Source: Bacteroidaceae bacterium (GTDB taxonomy: Bacteria; Bacteroidota; Bacteroidia; Bacteroidales; Bacteroidaceae). Taken from it: a DNA stretch of 64,000 nt. Numbering within the stretch: position 1 is the first letter of the stretch; the number at the start of each line of letters is the position of its first letter. Both the position numbers and the translations under genes were made by a program. The DNA is taken from contig JAFZSA010000028.1 of the NCBI GenBank assembly GCA_017619585.1, positions 66,479 through 130,478 on the forward strand. Direction: 5' to 3'. Shown here in pieces: positions 54,682 to 63,174 of this stretch. The notes below the pieces were generated by a model that saw only the letters and a program-made list of their open reading frames with translations, was not told the origin of the DNA and searched no databases.

Positions 54682-56834
54682 CCGTTTTTGATGTATACAC
54701 CCTTTTTTAATTTCGAATTTCGAATTTTGAATTTTGAACTGATCAGTCGACCGCTAAGGTCATAAACATCGTTATTTTGAACTTTTCCTTTTGAATTTTG
54801 AATTTTAGCTATTCCATCAGTAATATCATCTACCACAAAAACTTTGCGAGTTATGGTAGCACTCCAACTGGAATTGTTCTTGCTTATGGCACGTAGCGTC
54901 ACTTCGCCTGGGGTAAGGGATTGAACCAAATTCTCCTTGCTGTACAGAATTGCCTGAGGCGTCTCCTCCCCTGAAATACTCTCCTCCCAAGAGACAGGAT
55001 AGCTACCATCAGTAGTGTACATGATATAGGAACCTTGCAAGAGGGTCAGCTCGTCGGAAAGAAAGATGGTATCGCCATCAGCCACTCGCCTTCCGTTAAC
55101 AAGGAACACAGGAGCCTCAACTGTTGCATACCAGCCCTTCTTCTTGAGTTGTGCTATCAGGTTTTCCGTGCGTTGGGGGAAGAACTCCTCATGAAGGCGT
55201 CTGTTCTCAAGGGTATGGTGGACATCGGCACGGTACAACTCACCACGCGAAGTGTAGGGGTGCACATCCTTTCGGTAATCACCCCAACGGGCCGACTCGG
55301 CATATATAGCCATAGAGATAACGCTTTGCAAACTATCCCAAAGAGCTATGGCTGATTGAGCCCGAAGCAAACCGCCATCATCCTCCAGATGTTTATAGGC
55401 ACGATCCATAAAACGATGCCGGAAGGTGCGGTTCTTCATCAGGTTCTGAAAAAGATAGGAGGGGCAATCCTTGTTATTGACGTCAAGGACATTCTTGGAA
55501 GCGCTGTACAAAATCTGCTCAGAATCCCAGCAGATAAAACGGAAACCTTGAGTGTTATCCTCACGATTGCAAACAGCGACCCAGTTGTGATGGTCCCAAT
55601 CAGCATTGCCGCCATACTGGTTGATGAGCATATAATCCATGAAGTTATCCACATCCAGGAACACCTCGGGTACAGTATCCGGGGATAGCGGCTGCTGGCC
55701 GATAATCATATTGTACGTCTGCTGATTTGTAGCCTTCTCTGAGAGACGCATCAGTTGGTTCCACTTGTCGAGCGTTCCCTCCGACGCCTCCAGATAATCC
55801 TCACGCTTTATCACATCATAGTCAGCCTTCAAGCCGCCAAAGTGGTATTTGCAGTAATCATCATCTATACGTTCCGACAGATTATAAAGACCCCAATAAA
55901 GACCATTCAGAAAGACATTGATATACACCCCGTCGCTGGTATCGTAGCCCATACGCTTTTGCATCCGACGTGCCCACAGGTCTCTGCCGTACTGAGCCCT
56001 GCTGCGTTGGGTGGCGTCTGAGTGTATCCAGGAATAATTATAAAAGGTACGCACGATAAGGGAGTTGAAACGTGCCACATTCTCCTCACCGAAGACAGGA
56101 TACTTCAGGGTTTTCTTGCCATATTCATCCTTGAAGGTAAGGCGGAAGGAATGCTTGGGGTTCTTCTCCGGCACACGTCCCTGCCCACCATGTATCTTCA
56201 AGCCACAACCTGCCGTCAGGTCATGACCAGCTCCCATCAGCTCGACGGAAGCTGCACGTTCCCATCCTCGTCCGTCGCTATCCGATGTACCTGTATAAAT
56301 GTATATACCACCCGTCTGTTCATCATACGTCTTATTGAAGAGATTTCCCTTATCCGTTACAATAGACAATGTAGGGATGGAGTAGAAAGCCTCTGTGATG
56401 TTAGCGGCATAGGAACGGTCGGAAGTCAGCTCGGGGTCCATCCCGTAATCTGCTGGTGCCGTTCCGCTGATAGTGGAATACTTGCCCCAAGTAGTAGGAT
56501 AACCATCTGGCGCATCGGGCTGTTCAAGAACAGACGAGGGGAAGATATAGGATACCGTAACAATATCAGAGAAACGGGTGCCGTTCTTGAATTCTGCTGC
56601 ACGCACTATCAGGGTAGTGCCAATATAGATATTGCCAGAAAACTGAAGGCTGGTTGCTGTGGGCTCACTCCCATCCAAGGTATAGCGGATAACGGCACCG
56701 GATTCATTGGTGCTGATTCTTAGCATGAACGGACTTTTGTAAATCCCATGGGGCTTATTGAAAGTCAACTCTGCCCGCAACGGAGAAAGGGCGAGCAAGA
56801 GCATTATTATTAGTATATATGGCTTCCTGTACAT
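54663..56834 (-). CDS. CotH-like protein with sorting signal
   Basis: 723-aa exported protein. Signal peptide ~1-21. An N-terminal chitobiase/FN3-like domain (~23-95, VIRYTLDGSEPTATS) is followed by the CotH kinase-like domain (~180-560) with SLIVRTFYNYSWIH, GVYINVFLNGLYWGLYNLSE and a GNADWDHHNW segment, then a second small domain with YTTDGSYPVSW and the terminal YDLSGR...KKGVYIKNGKK signal. CotH proteins of spores phosphorylate proteins; activity in Bacteroidetes is not known. ATG at 56,834 is chosen because the frame upstream (to 56,858) lies in the promoter. Two heptamer arrays lie near the C-terminus. Confidence 0.9.
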   Translation of the reverse strand: MYRKPYILIIMLLLALSPLRAELTFNKPHGIYKSPFMLRISTNESGAVIRYTLDGSEPTATSLQFSGNIYIGTTLIVRAAEFKNGTRFSDIVTVSYIFPSSVLEQPDAPDGYPTTWGKYSTISGTAPADYGMDPELTSDRSYAANITEAFYSIPTLSIVTDKGNLFNKTYDEQTGGIYIYTGTSDSDGRGWERAASVELMGAGHDLTAGCGLKIHGGQGRVPEKNPKHSFRLTFKDEYGKKTLKYPVFGEENVARFNSLIVRTFYNYSWIHSDATQRSRAQYGRDLWARRMQKRMGYDTSDGVYINVFLNGLYWGLYNLSERIDDDYCKYHFGGLKADYDVIKREDYLEASEGTLDKWNQLMRLSEKATNQQTYNMIIGQQPLSPDTVPEVFLDVDNFMDYMLINQYGGNADWDHHNWVAVCNREDNTQGFRFICWDSEQILYSASKNVLDVNNKDCPSYLFQNLMKNRTFRHRFMDRAYKHLEDDGGLLRAQSAIALWDSLQSVISMAIYAESARWGDYRKDVHPYTSRGELYRADVHHTLENRRLHEEFFPQRTENLIAQLKKKGWYATVEAPVFLVNGRRVADGDTIFLSDELTLLQGSYIMYTTDGSYPVSWEESISGEETPQAILYSKENLVQSLTPGEVTLRAISKNNSSWSATITRKVFVVDDITDGIAKIQNSKGKVQNNDVYDLSGRLISSKFKIRNSKLKKGVYIKNGKKEIR
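54709..54743. repeat. heptamer array in the CotH protein sorting-signal linker
   Basis: Five units: aatttcg, aatttcg, aattttg, aattttg, aactgat. Encodes SSKFKIRNSKL in frame. Confidence 0.85.
54774..54808. repeat. second heptamer array in the CotH gene
   Basis: Five units: attttga, acttttc, cttttga, attttga, attttag. Encodes AKIQNSKGKVQNN in frame, just before the sorting signal. Confidence 0.85.
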
Positions 56835-56855
56835 TATTTTGTCTGAATAGTGTTG

Positions 56856-56885
56856 CAAATATATACTTTTTTATCTATCTACAAA
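56856..56885 (-). promoter_or_regulatory. CotH gene promoter
   Basis: Minus strand TTTG (56,882-56,885) and TATATTTG (56,856-56,863), 18 bp apart. Confidence 0.72.
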
Positions 56886-56911
56886 TATATAAGCACAAGA
56901 AAAGACATAAA

Positions 56912-56944
56912 AAAAGCCCCTTCTGCATGACAAAAGGGGCTTTT
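56912..56944 (-). terminator. terminator after the GH92 gene
   Basis: AAAAGCCCCTT (56,912-56,922) pairs perfectly with AAGGGGCTTTT (56,934-56,944); on the minus strand a T-run follows. Confidence 0.9.
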
Positions 56945-56966
56945 ATGACGTAATATGTCTATAGGA

Positions 56967-59201
56967 TTACTTCTTCTCACTCATCTGGAACTGAAGTGTT
57001 CCGCCAGCAGTAATCTGCTTGTGAGTCAGCGTCCAGTTGGTTACCTTCTGACCGTTCAACTTCACGCCCTTAACATAGATGGCCTTGTCGCTCTTACGGG
57101 GAGCCAGGATAGTGAAGTCCTTGCCGCCAGCCAAGTGGAGTGTTGCTTTCTGGAAGAGAGGAGTACCAATGGTGTACTCGGCACTACCGGCATTGAAGGG
57201 ATAGAAGCCAAGGGCTGAGAAGATGTACCAAGCCGACATCTGTCCGCAGTCGTCATTACCGGCATAACCGCAAGGTGTCTCGTTATAGAAGGTGCTGCGA
57301 ATCTGGTTTACCAACTCCTGAGTGCGCCAAGGCTGACCTGCAAAGTTGTACAGGTAAGCTGTATGATGGCTGGGTTCGTTGCCATGGGCATACTGACCCA
57401 CAAAGCCACTGGCATTGCCGTTTACCTCACCGCTGGTAGCTGTCAGGGTGAAGTTCTCGTCCAGCTTCCTGATGAAGCCCTTCTCACCACCCAATAGTTC
57501 TATCAGGCCCTTGGGATTCTGGGGAACAAACCACATATACTGCCATGCATTACCCTCGATGAAGCAAGGCTCCTCGTAGCTCAGAGGATCAAACTTCTCC
57601 ATGAAGTTACCCTTGCTGTCCTTGGGACGGAAGAAACCGATGGTGGGGTCCCACAGGTTGCGGTAGAACTCGCTACGCTTCAGGAAGCGCTCGTAATCTG
57701 CCTGCTTGCCCAACTTCTTGGCAACGGCAGCTACGCACCAGTCGTCAAAGGCCTGCTCCAGGGTGATGCTGACGCTGGTACCCTGCAAATCCTGAGGCAT
57801 ATAGCCGTACTTCTCCCAAACCTCGAAGGGGCTGTTGGTATGTGTACGGGTACTGCTCTCATACATAGCCTTGTAAGCCTTCTCCACATCCACACCGGGG
57901 ATTTCTGCCAAAATAGCATCTGCCAAGACAGGAATGGCGTGGTTGCCAATCATACAGTAGTTGTCCTGACCCCACAAATCCCAGATAGGCAGATAGCCGT
58001 AGGTCTCCTGGTGCAGAATCATGTCGCGGACAAACTGAGCGGCTACATCAGGGCAGAGCAATGTATAAAGGGGATGAGCAGCACGGAAGGTATCCCAAAG
58101 GCTGAAGGTGCTGTGGTAAGCCTGACCCTTGGGCATCTGCTTAATCTCGAAGTTGGTATCCATGTAACGACCGTCAACATCACTCATGGTGTTGGGTTGC
58201 ATCAGCACGTGGTAGAGACCTGTATAGAAGATTGTCTTCTGGGCATCTGTACCCTCAACGTCTATGCATGCCAGTTCCTTCTCCCATGCATCATGGGCAG
58301 CTTTGGTGTAGTAATTGAAATCCCAGCTCTGAGCCTCGGCCTTCATATTCTTACGGGCTCCGTCGTTATCAACAGCAGAGATAGAAACCTTCACCATCAG
58401 GTCCTGAGTGTCCTGATTGCTGAACTCAAGGGCAGCACGCAGGGTACGTCCGTTCATCACATCGCTCTTACCAACGGAACGCCCCCCATCCATCATCAGA
58501 CGGTTCTGAATAGGCTTGCTAAACTCGGCACGGAAATAAACCTTACGCAACTTGGCCCAACCTGTCAGCACACGGAAACCCTCAACAGTATGGTCGTCAA
58601 CCACACGAATCTGGCTCTGGATAATCTGATAGGCACGTCGACCAGAATAATAGGCATCGCCTCGCCAAGTCATACGATCCAAATCGAGGATTACTGTCTG
58701 CTGAGCAGCACTCTTGGGGAAGGTGTACTTATGGATACCGGCATGAACGGTGGCAGAGAGGTTAACCAAGATGTCCTCGTTCTGCAGCTTCACCATATAG
58801 AAGCCGGGGGTTGCCGACTCCTCGGCATGCTTGTATGTCTGTGCAAAGATACCCTTCTTCAGCTCGGCAGGTGTCACCTTCTTGATAGAAGGCATCAGGG
58901 AGATATCTATCAGGTCGGTACAACCCGTTCCGCTCAGGTGGGTATGAGTGAAACCGAAGATACTGTCCTTATTGAAATCATAACCGCAACAAGGGTCATA
59001 AGTCACATACTGCTCCATCTCGGGGCAGAGCTGAACCATACCCTGAGGCATGGTAGGACCGGGGAAGGTACTGCCGCTAAGGGCGCCCGTCTCATCGGTC
59101 TGTGTTCCTATAAAGGGATTTACATACTTTGTGTAGTCAATGGCCTGCAACTGCACAGCTGCAGCCATCATAACAATCAGAGATAAAAATGTCTTTTTCA
59201 T
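56967..59201 (-). CDS. GH92 family alpha-mannosidase
   Basis: 744-aa exported glycoside hydrolase of family 92 (calcium-dependent exo-alpha-mannosidases acting mainly on alpha-1,2 bonds of N-glycans or yeast mannan). Signal peptide ~1-20. Family marks: VNPFIGTQ at the start, FPGPTMPQGMVQLCPE, SGTGCTDL, EGNAWQYMWFVPQN and GNDDCGQMSAWYIFSALGFYPF with the catalytic acids. Length is normal for a single-domain GH92. Bond preference cannot be set by eye. No clear promoter is seen upstream. Confidence 0.96.
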   Translation of the reverse strand: MKKTFLSLIVMMAAAVQLQAIDYTKYVNPFIGTQTDETGALSGSTFPGPTMPQGMVQLCPEMEQYVTYDPCCGYDFNKDSIFGFTHTHLSGTGCTDLIDISLMPSIKKVTPAELKKGIFAQTYKHAEESATPGFYMVKLQNEDILVNLSATVHAGIHKYTFPKSAAQQTVILDLDRMTWRGDAYYSGRRAYQIIQSQIRVVDDHTVEGFRVLTGWAKLRKVYFRAEFSKPIQNRLMMDGGRSVGKSDVMNGRTLRAALEFSNQDTQDLMVKVSISAVDNDGARKNMKAEAQSWDFNYYTKAAHDAWEKELACIDVEGTDAQKTIFYTGLYHVLMQPNTMSDVDGRYMDTNFEIKQMPKGQAYHSTFSLWDTFRAAHPLYTLLCPDVAAQFVRDMILHQETYGYLPIWDLWGQDNYCMIGNHAIPVLADAILAEIPGVDVEKAYKAMYESSTRTHTNSPFEVWEKYGYMPQDLQGTSVSITLEQAFDDWCVAAVAKKLGKQADYERFLKRSEFYRNLWDPTIGFFRPKDSKGNFMEKFDPLSYEEPCFIEGNAWQYMWFVPQNPKGLIELLGGEKGFIRKLDENFTLTATSGEVNGNASGFVGQYAHGNEPSHHTAYLYNFAGQPWRTQELVNQIRSTFYNETPCGYAGNDDCGQMSAWYIFSALGFYPFNAGSAEYTIGTPLFQKATLHLAGGKDFTILAPRKSDKAIYVKGVKLNGQKVTNWTLTHKQITAGGTLQFQMSEKK

Positions 59202-59213
59202 ATATATTTAAAA

Positions 59214-59239
59214 CGTTATGTCGTTATTACGTTATAACG
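59214..59239. repeat. octamer array upstream of the GH92 gene
   Basis: Units cgttatgt, cgttatta, cgttataa and a partial fourth. Confidence 0.7.
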
Positions 59240-59255
59240 GGATTTGATGGCCGCC

Positions 59256-60068
59256 TTATTCCATATACTCCTCTTCCTTTCCGTCACTCTTGCGGATATC
59301 ACGCAGGTCCTCGTAGGCCTTGCTCAGCATCTCAGGCGTAACCTTGAAATCACGGCAAACCTCACGTCCCGGGTCTTTGGTAGAGTGGCTGAACAGCCAG
59401 TCATATGTCTGGGTCATATAGAACAGACGGGCGGGACGACCATGATCCACACCCTTCAGAGGCGTAAAGATAAGTCGGTCCTTGCCAGTTTTCTCCATAG
59501 CATCCACCACCTTCTGCGATGCGCTGAAGGGAACGGCACGGTCGGCTGTTCCATGCAGAATCCACAGGGGAACCTTGGAAAGGCCAGCCAGGTTCTTCAC
59601 GCTGGCACCACCACAGGCAGCCATACCGGCAGCTATACGGTCGGGATAGGTAGCACAGAGGTCGATGGTTCCGTAGCCGCCCATACTCATACCATAGACA
59701 TAGATACGCGTGGTATCCACGGCATAGTTCTTGATGGCCCAATCCACAATCTTCATCACCCTGTCAGGGGCCCATCCGTTGTTGGTTTGTGGTGCAATGA
59801 TATAGCAGTCGATGCTCAAGCCCTTGGCAACGGCACTGATAGGACCGTAGCGCTTCACACGCTCCAGGTTGGTGCCGCTAAGGCTCTTGCCATGCAGGAA
59901 TATCAGTAGGGGGAAATGTGCATTAGGATCGCGGTGGTTACCAGCCTCGGGGTCGTGAAACCAGAAATTGTAGCCACCGGGCACAGTACCTCGGTAAGCC
60001 TTGAAGTGCTGTGCCTGAGCAGCAGCGAAGAACAACGTCATAAGAAGACAGAGAACAAGCTTTTTCAT
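59256..60068 (-). CDS. exported alpha/beta-hydrolase esterase
   Basis: 270-aa exported esterase of the alpha/beta-hydrolase fold. Signal peptide ~1-19. LLIFLHGKSLSG holds the oxyanion region, YVYGMSMGGYGT (~123-134) the nucleophile Ser, LHGTADRAVPFSAS the acid, and GVDHGRPAR the histidine. It resembles phospholipase/carboxylesterase and PHB-depolymerase-like families of glycan-degrading Bacteroidetes; the substrate is not known. Divergent from the small secreted-protein gene. Confidence 0.9.
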   Translation of the reverse strand: MKKLVLCLLMTLFFAAAQAQHFKAYRGTVPGGYNFWFHDPEAGNHRDPNAHFPLLIFLHGKSLSGTNLERVKRYGPISAVAKGLSIDCYIIAPQTNNGWAPDRVMKIVDWAIKNYAVDTTRIYVYGMSMGGYGTIDLCATYPDRIAAGMAACGGASVKNLAGLSKVPLWILHGTADRAVPFSASQKVVDAMEKTGKDRLIFTPLKGVDHGRPARLFYMTQTYDWLFSHSTKDPGREVCRDFKVTPEMLSKAYEDLRDIRKSDGKEEEYME

Positions 60069-60184
60069 ATCTTATCTTATCTTAATTTTGCGTTTCAACT
60101 CACAAAAATAATGAAAATCTTCACACCTTTCCCCCTATTCTTACATTTAATTTGTATTTTTGTGAACATTTAACAAACATCGGA

Positions 60185-60622
60185 ATGATACACATACTTT
60201 TTGCCGCCTTTATGCTGACGGCAACCCCTGAGGATACTATCCCACCCTCTCAGGAACCAAAAGACACACTAAAACAAAAAGAAATCACGGTCCCCGGCCG
60301 TAAGCTGAAGGAGGTTGAGGTCGTAGCACCCGGACCTACTTCGGGACTTGAGGATGCCTTACGTCAGAGCATAGAGCGTATGGGCATACGCAACCCCATC
60401 TCATTGAGCACGTTATTAGACAAAATAAAGCCAGGGCTGAATGACTACATCATGCACCCCTTTGGCTTCAAGGAAAGAAGGCAGGCAAAGAAGCGCAAGA
60501 AGACCAAGAAGATACTGGATGATTTCGACAAGGTGAAAACCTTCGATGAACTGGTACGTGAAGCCTTGGAACGCGAAGGCATCACTCTCCCACCCCGGGA
60601 AGAAAAGACTGAATCCAAATAA
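60185..60622 (+). CDS. 145-aa exported protein of unknown function
   Basis: Unrecognised. A short hydrophobic start (MIHILFAAFMLTATP) could be a signal peptide, followed by a Pro/Lys-rich segment (~20-50, with TVPGRKLKEVEVVAP) and a C-terminal charged helical part containing ERRQAKKRKKTKKILDDFD. The VPGRKLKEVEVVA stretch looks like the start of a carboxypeptidase-regulatory or plug-like segment but is too short to name. ATG at 60,185 is preferred over 60,152, which lies in the promoter zone (TATTTTTG at 60,155-60,162, no clear -33). Confidence 0.75.
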   Translation: MIHILFAAFMLTATPEDTIPPSQEPKDTLKQKEITVPGRKLKEVEVVAPGPTSGLEDALRQSIERMGIRNPISLSTLLDKIKPGLNDYIMHPFGFKERRQAKKRKKTKKILDDFDKVKTFDELVREALEREGITLPPREEKTESK

Positions 60623-60623
60623 C

Positions 60624-60660
60624 AATAAAGGGCCGCACTTCAATGTGCAGCCCTTTATTA
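60624..60660. terminator. bidirectional terminator between the small exported protein and hsp20
   Basis: AATAAAGGGC (60,624-60,633) pairs with GCCCTTTATT (60,650-60,659), and GCAC/GTGC pair inside. Confidence 0.88.
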
Positions 60661-60694
60661 CTTATTGTTCTATAATCACTTATCCATAAGCACA

Positions 60695-60736
60695 ACTATG
60701 AATTATGAATTATGAATTGTGAATTCTCAATTATTA
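60695..60736. repeat. heptamer array at the hsp20 3' end
   Basis: Six units: actatga, attatga, attatga, attgtga, attctca, attatta. The last unit supplies the hsp20 stop codon (60,734-60,736). Confidence 0.85.
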
Positions 60737-61159
60737 GCATACCTCAATCGCCTTGGTGCATTTCTTCTGCTCCTTAGCCATCTTAGGCATTTCTACGGTC
60801 AGGATACCATCCTCCACCTTAGCAGAGATCTTGTCGCGTTCCACATCATCAGGCAGTGTGTAGGCTTGTTCGTAGTTAGAGTAACTGAACTCACGACGCA
60901 GATAGTGATGATGCTTATCCTCCTGTTTGTGTTCAACCTTATTCTCTATGGCGATGGTAAGGTTGCCCTCTTCGTTGATACCTACGCGGCAATATTCTTT
61001 CTTAATGCCCGGAGCTGCAAGTTCCATTGTGTAGGCCTTTTCACTCTCCTTGACATTGACTGCGGGTGCTGTACTTTTGGCACGAGGCATAAAATCAGTG
61101 TTCAAGAAATCATCAAACAATGTTGGCATCCAACTGTTCTGAAACATTACTGGTAACAT
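60734..61159 (-). CDS. Hsp20 small heat-shock protein
   Basis: 141-aa ATP-independent holdase chaperone. The alpha-crystallin domain covers ~35-130: YTMELAAPGIKKEYCRVGI, LTIAIENK, YLRREFSYSNYEQAYTLPDDV, and KVEDGILTVEMPKMAKE (the ILTVEMPK strand-loop). The start has a full Shine-Dalgarno AGGAGGT (61,167-61,173), 7 nt before the ATG, which is unusual in Bacteroidetes and should give strong translation. Transcription probably comes from the sigma-54 type promoter at 61,302-61,318, giving a ~130-nt leader containing a composite heptamer array. Confidence 0.95.
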   Translation of the reverse strand: MLPVMFQNSWMPTLFDDFLNTDFMPRAKSTAPAVNVKESEKAYTMELAAPGIKKEYCRVGINEEGNLTIAIENKVEHKQEDKHHHYLRREFSYSNYEQAYTLPDDVERDKISAKVEDGILTVEMPKMAKEQKKCTKAIEVC

Positions 61160-61202
61160 AATTAATACCTCCTAGTTATATTTTAGTTAAACATGTTTTT
61201 TT

Positions 61203-61275
61203 CATTGAACATTGAACTCTGAGTGGTTATTGATTATTGGTTATTGAGTTTTCGCTAACCCCTAACCGCTAACCG
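61203..61275. repeat. composite heptamer array in the hsp20 leader
   Basis: Three different words follow each other: cattgaa twice plus ctctgag; then, after a 3-bp break, ttattga, ttattgg, ttattga, gttttcg; then ctaaccc, ctaaccg, ctaaccg. All but the one break keep a strict 7-bp register. Confidence 0.85.
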
Positions 61276-61301
61276 TTTTGTTCGCTGTTCACTTAGCATA
61301 A

Positions 61302-61318
61302 TGCAACAACCGTGCCAA
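61302..61318 (-). promoter_or_regulatory. sigma-54 (RpoN) type promoter for hsp20
   Basis: Minus strand TTGGCACGGTTGTTGCA matches YTGGCACGRNNNTTGCW at all fixed bases, with GG and GC ten bases apart. Confidence 0.85.
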
Positions 61319-61323
61319 AACGC

Positions 61324-61370
61324 ATACGTGCCGGTCTTGTAGGATAATCTCCTGACAAGCTGGCACGTAT
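61324..61370 (-). terminator. long hairpin between asnB and the hsp20 promoter
   Basis: ATACGTGCC (61,324-61,332) pairs with GGCACGTAT (61,362-61,370). Inside, CTTGT/ACAAG and AGGA/TCCT extend the stem with small bulges. On the minus strand GTTTT follows a few bases later, so it may terminate asnB. A role as an operator for the adjacent sigma-54 promoter is also possible. Confidence 0.6.
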
Positions 61371-61404
61371 TGTCTCTTTTTAGGTCCTATTGTCTAATTC
61401 AGCG

Positions 61405-63102
61405 TCAATAGGCTTGTTCATGAACGCCTTTCACAGCTCTACCGCTGGGGTCATTCATATTCTTGAAAGCGGCATCCCATTCCAGGGCGATGGCAGTAGA
61501 GCAGGCTACTGAAGCCTCGCTTGGTACGCTCTTGGCTGCAGAGTCGCTTGGGAAGTGTTCTACAAATATAGAACGATAGTAGTATTCTTCTTTGTTCTTT
61601 GGAGGGTTGATGGGGAATCGCTCTGCAGCGTGGGCCATCTGCTCATCAGTAACGGCTTTAGAAGTGATTTCTTTCAGGGTGTCAATCCACGAATAGCCTA
61701 CACCATCGCTAAACTGCTCTTTCTGGCGCCAAGCCACTGCCTCAGGCAGCATATCGGCAAAGGCCTCGCGCACAATCTTCTTCTCCATCGTTGTGCCTGG
61801 ACACATCTTAGCCTCTGGGTTGGTACGCATAGCCACATCGAGGAACTCCTTGTCGAGGAATGGCACGCGACCCTCAACGCCCCAAGCTGAAAGACTCTTG
61901 TTGGCGCGCAGACAGTCGTAGAGGTGCAACTTAGAGAGTTTGCGAACGGTCTCCTCATGGAAGTCCTTGGCTGATGGAGCCTTGTGGAAGTAGAGATAAC
62001 CTCCGAAAATCTCATCAGCTCCCTCGCCACTGAGCACCATCTTGATACCCATCGACTTGATGACGCGAGCCAACAGATACATAGGTGTTGAGGCTCTAAC
62101 GGTGGTCACATCGTAGGTCTCGATGAAGTAGATGACATCGCGGATGGCATCAAGACCCTCTTGTATAGTATAGTTTATTTCGTGATGGACGGTACCGATG
62201 TGGTCGGCTACCATCTTGGCCTTAGCCAAATCAGGGGCTCCCTTCAAACCTACGGCAAAGCTATGCAGACGCGGCCAGTAGGCACGTGTCTGGGAATTGT
62301 CCTCTATACGGTGCTCGCTGAACTTCTCGGCAATGGCAGAGATGACGCTGGAATCCAAACCGCCAGAGAGCAGTACGCCATAGGGCACATCACTCATCAG
62401 CTGACGCTTCACGGCAGCCACCAGCCCGTCATGGATAGCGTCAACGCTGGCCGTATTGTTCTTCACAGCATCGTAACTGAACCAGTCACGCTTGTAATAG
62501 CGTTTAAGTGAAGAGTGAGGAGTGAAGAGTGAAGAATCATTTTTGAGGTCTTCACTCCAAAGGTAGTGTCCGGGGAGGAAGGGTTCGTACTGTTCGCAGA
62601 AACCTTCCAAGGCTTTCAGCTCGCTGGCAACGTACACGGTGCCGTCGCCGTCATAGCCTATATAAAGTGGTATAACGCCAATGGGGTCGCGGGCTATCAG
62701 GAATGCATCCTTCTCCTCGTCGTAGAGAGCAAAGGCAAAGATGCCGGAGAGGTCCTCCAGAAAGTTGATGCCTTTCTCGCGATAAAGGGCCAGAATCACT
62801 TCGCAGTCAGAGCCTGTCTGAAAGTTATACTGACCGGCATAGAGGCGGCGGATTTCCTGATGATTATAAATCTCACCGTTCACGGCCAGGACTTGCTTCT
62901 TGTCGGGGCTGTAGAGAGGCTGGCCGCCACTTTCGGGGTCAACGATAGAGAGTCGCTCGTGTGCCAGGATGGCAGAGCCGCCACAGTAGATTCCACTCCA
63001 GTCAGGTCCGCGGTGACGGATTTTCTGACTCATACGCAACGCCTTTTGTCGCAGCTCCTGAGATTGCTGCTTGATATTAAATATGGCTACAATTCCACAC
63101 AT
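61405..63102 (-). CDS. asnB: asparagine synthase (glutamine-hydrolysing)
   Basis: Makes Asn from Asp, Gln and ATP. N-terminal glutaminase starting MCGIVAIFNI (Cys2 nucleophile), with HRGPDWSG, VNGEIYNHQ and GSDCEVILALY. The C-terminal synthetase domain has the PP-loop LLSGGLDSSV (~243-252), SGEGADEIFGGYLYFHKAP and GVEGRVPFLDKEF. 565 residues, slightly above E. coli AsnB. The linker at ~187-200 contains SSLFTPHSSLK, encoded by a heptamer array, before the normal YYKRDW. Preceded by a leader with 11-bp repeats. Confidence 0.97.
   Translation of the reverse strand: MCGIVAIFNIKQQSQELRQKALRMSQKIRHRGPDWSGIYCGGSAILAHERLSIVDPESGGQPLYSPDKKQVLAVNGEIYNHQEIRRLYAGQYNFQTGSDCEVILALYREKGINFLEDLSGIFAFALYDEEKDAFLIARDPIGVIPLYIGYDGDGTVYVASELKALEGFCEQYEPFLPGHYLWSEDLKNDSSLFTPHSSLKRYYKRDWFSYDAVKNNTASVDAIHDGLVAAVKRQLMSDVPYGVLLSGGLDSSVISAIAEKFSEHRIEDNSQTRAYWPRLHSFAVGLKGAPDLAKAKMVADHIGTVHHEINYTIQEGLDAIRDVIYFIETYDVTTVRASTPMYLLARVIKSMGIKMVLSGEGADEIFGGYLYFHKAPSAKDFHEETVRKLSKLHLYDCLRANKSLSAWGVEGRVPFLDKEFLDVAMRTNPEAKMCPGTTMEKKIVREAFADMLPEAVAWRQKEQFSDGVGYSWIDTLKEITSKAVTDEQMAHAAERFPINPPKNKEEYYYRSIFVEHFPSDSAAKSVPSEASVACSTAIALEWDAAFKNMNDPSGRAVKGVHEQAY
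62507..62541. repeat. heptamer array inside asnB
   Basis: Five units: agtgaag, agtgagg, agtgaag, agtgaag, aatcatt. In frame; the same word and order as in the giant surface gene at 24,684-24,718. Confidence 0.85.
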
Positions 63103-63105
63103 ATT

Positions 63106-63170
63106 GGTACGGTTTTAATACAGATTTGATACAGTTTTGGTACTATTTGGTACGGTTTTGATTAATTTTT
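63106..63170 (-). promoter_or_regulatory. six tandem ~11-bp repeats in the asnB leader
   Basis: On the plus strand the units are ggtacggtttt, aatacagattt, gatacagtttt, ggtactattt, ggtacggtttt, gattaattttt. They fill almost the entire leader between the promoter and the ATG. Confidence 0.8.
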
Positions 63171-63174
63171 CGTG

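Noticed and set aside
61324..61370. Riboswitch or attenuator for hsp20
   Set aside because: The inverted repeat lies upstream of the hsp20 sigma-54 site, so it would not be in the hsp20 transcript; more likely the asnB 3' end or an operator.
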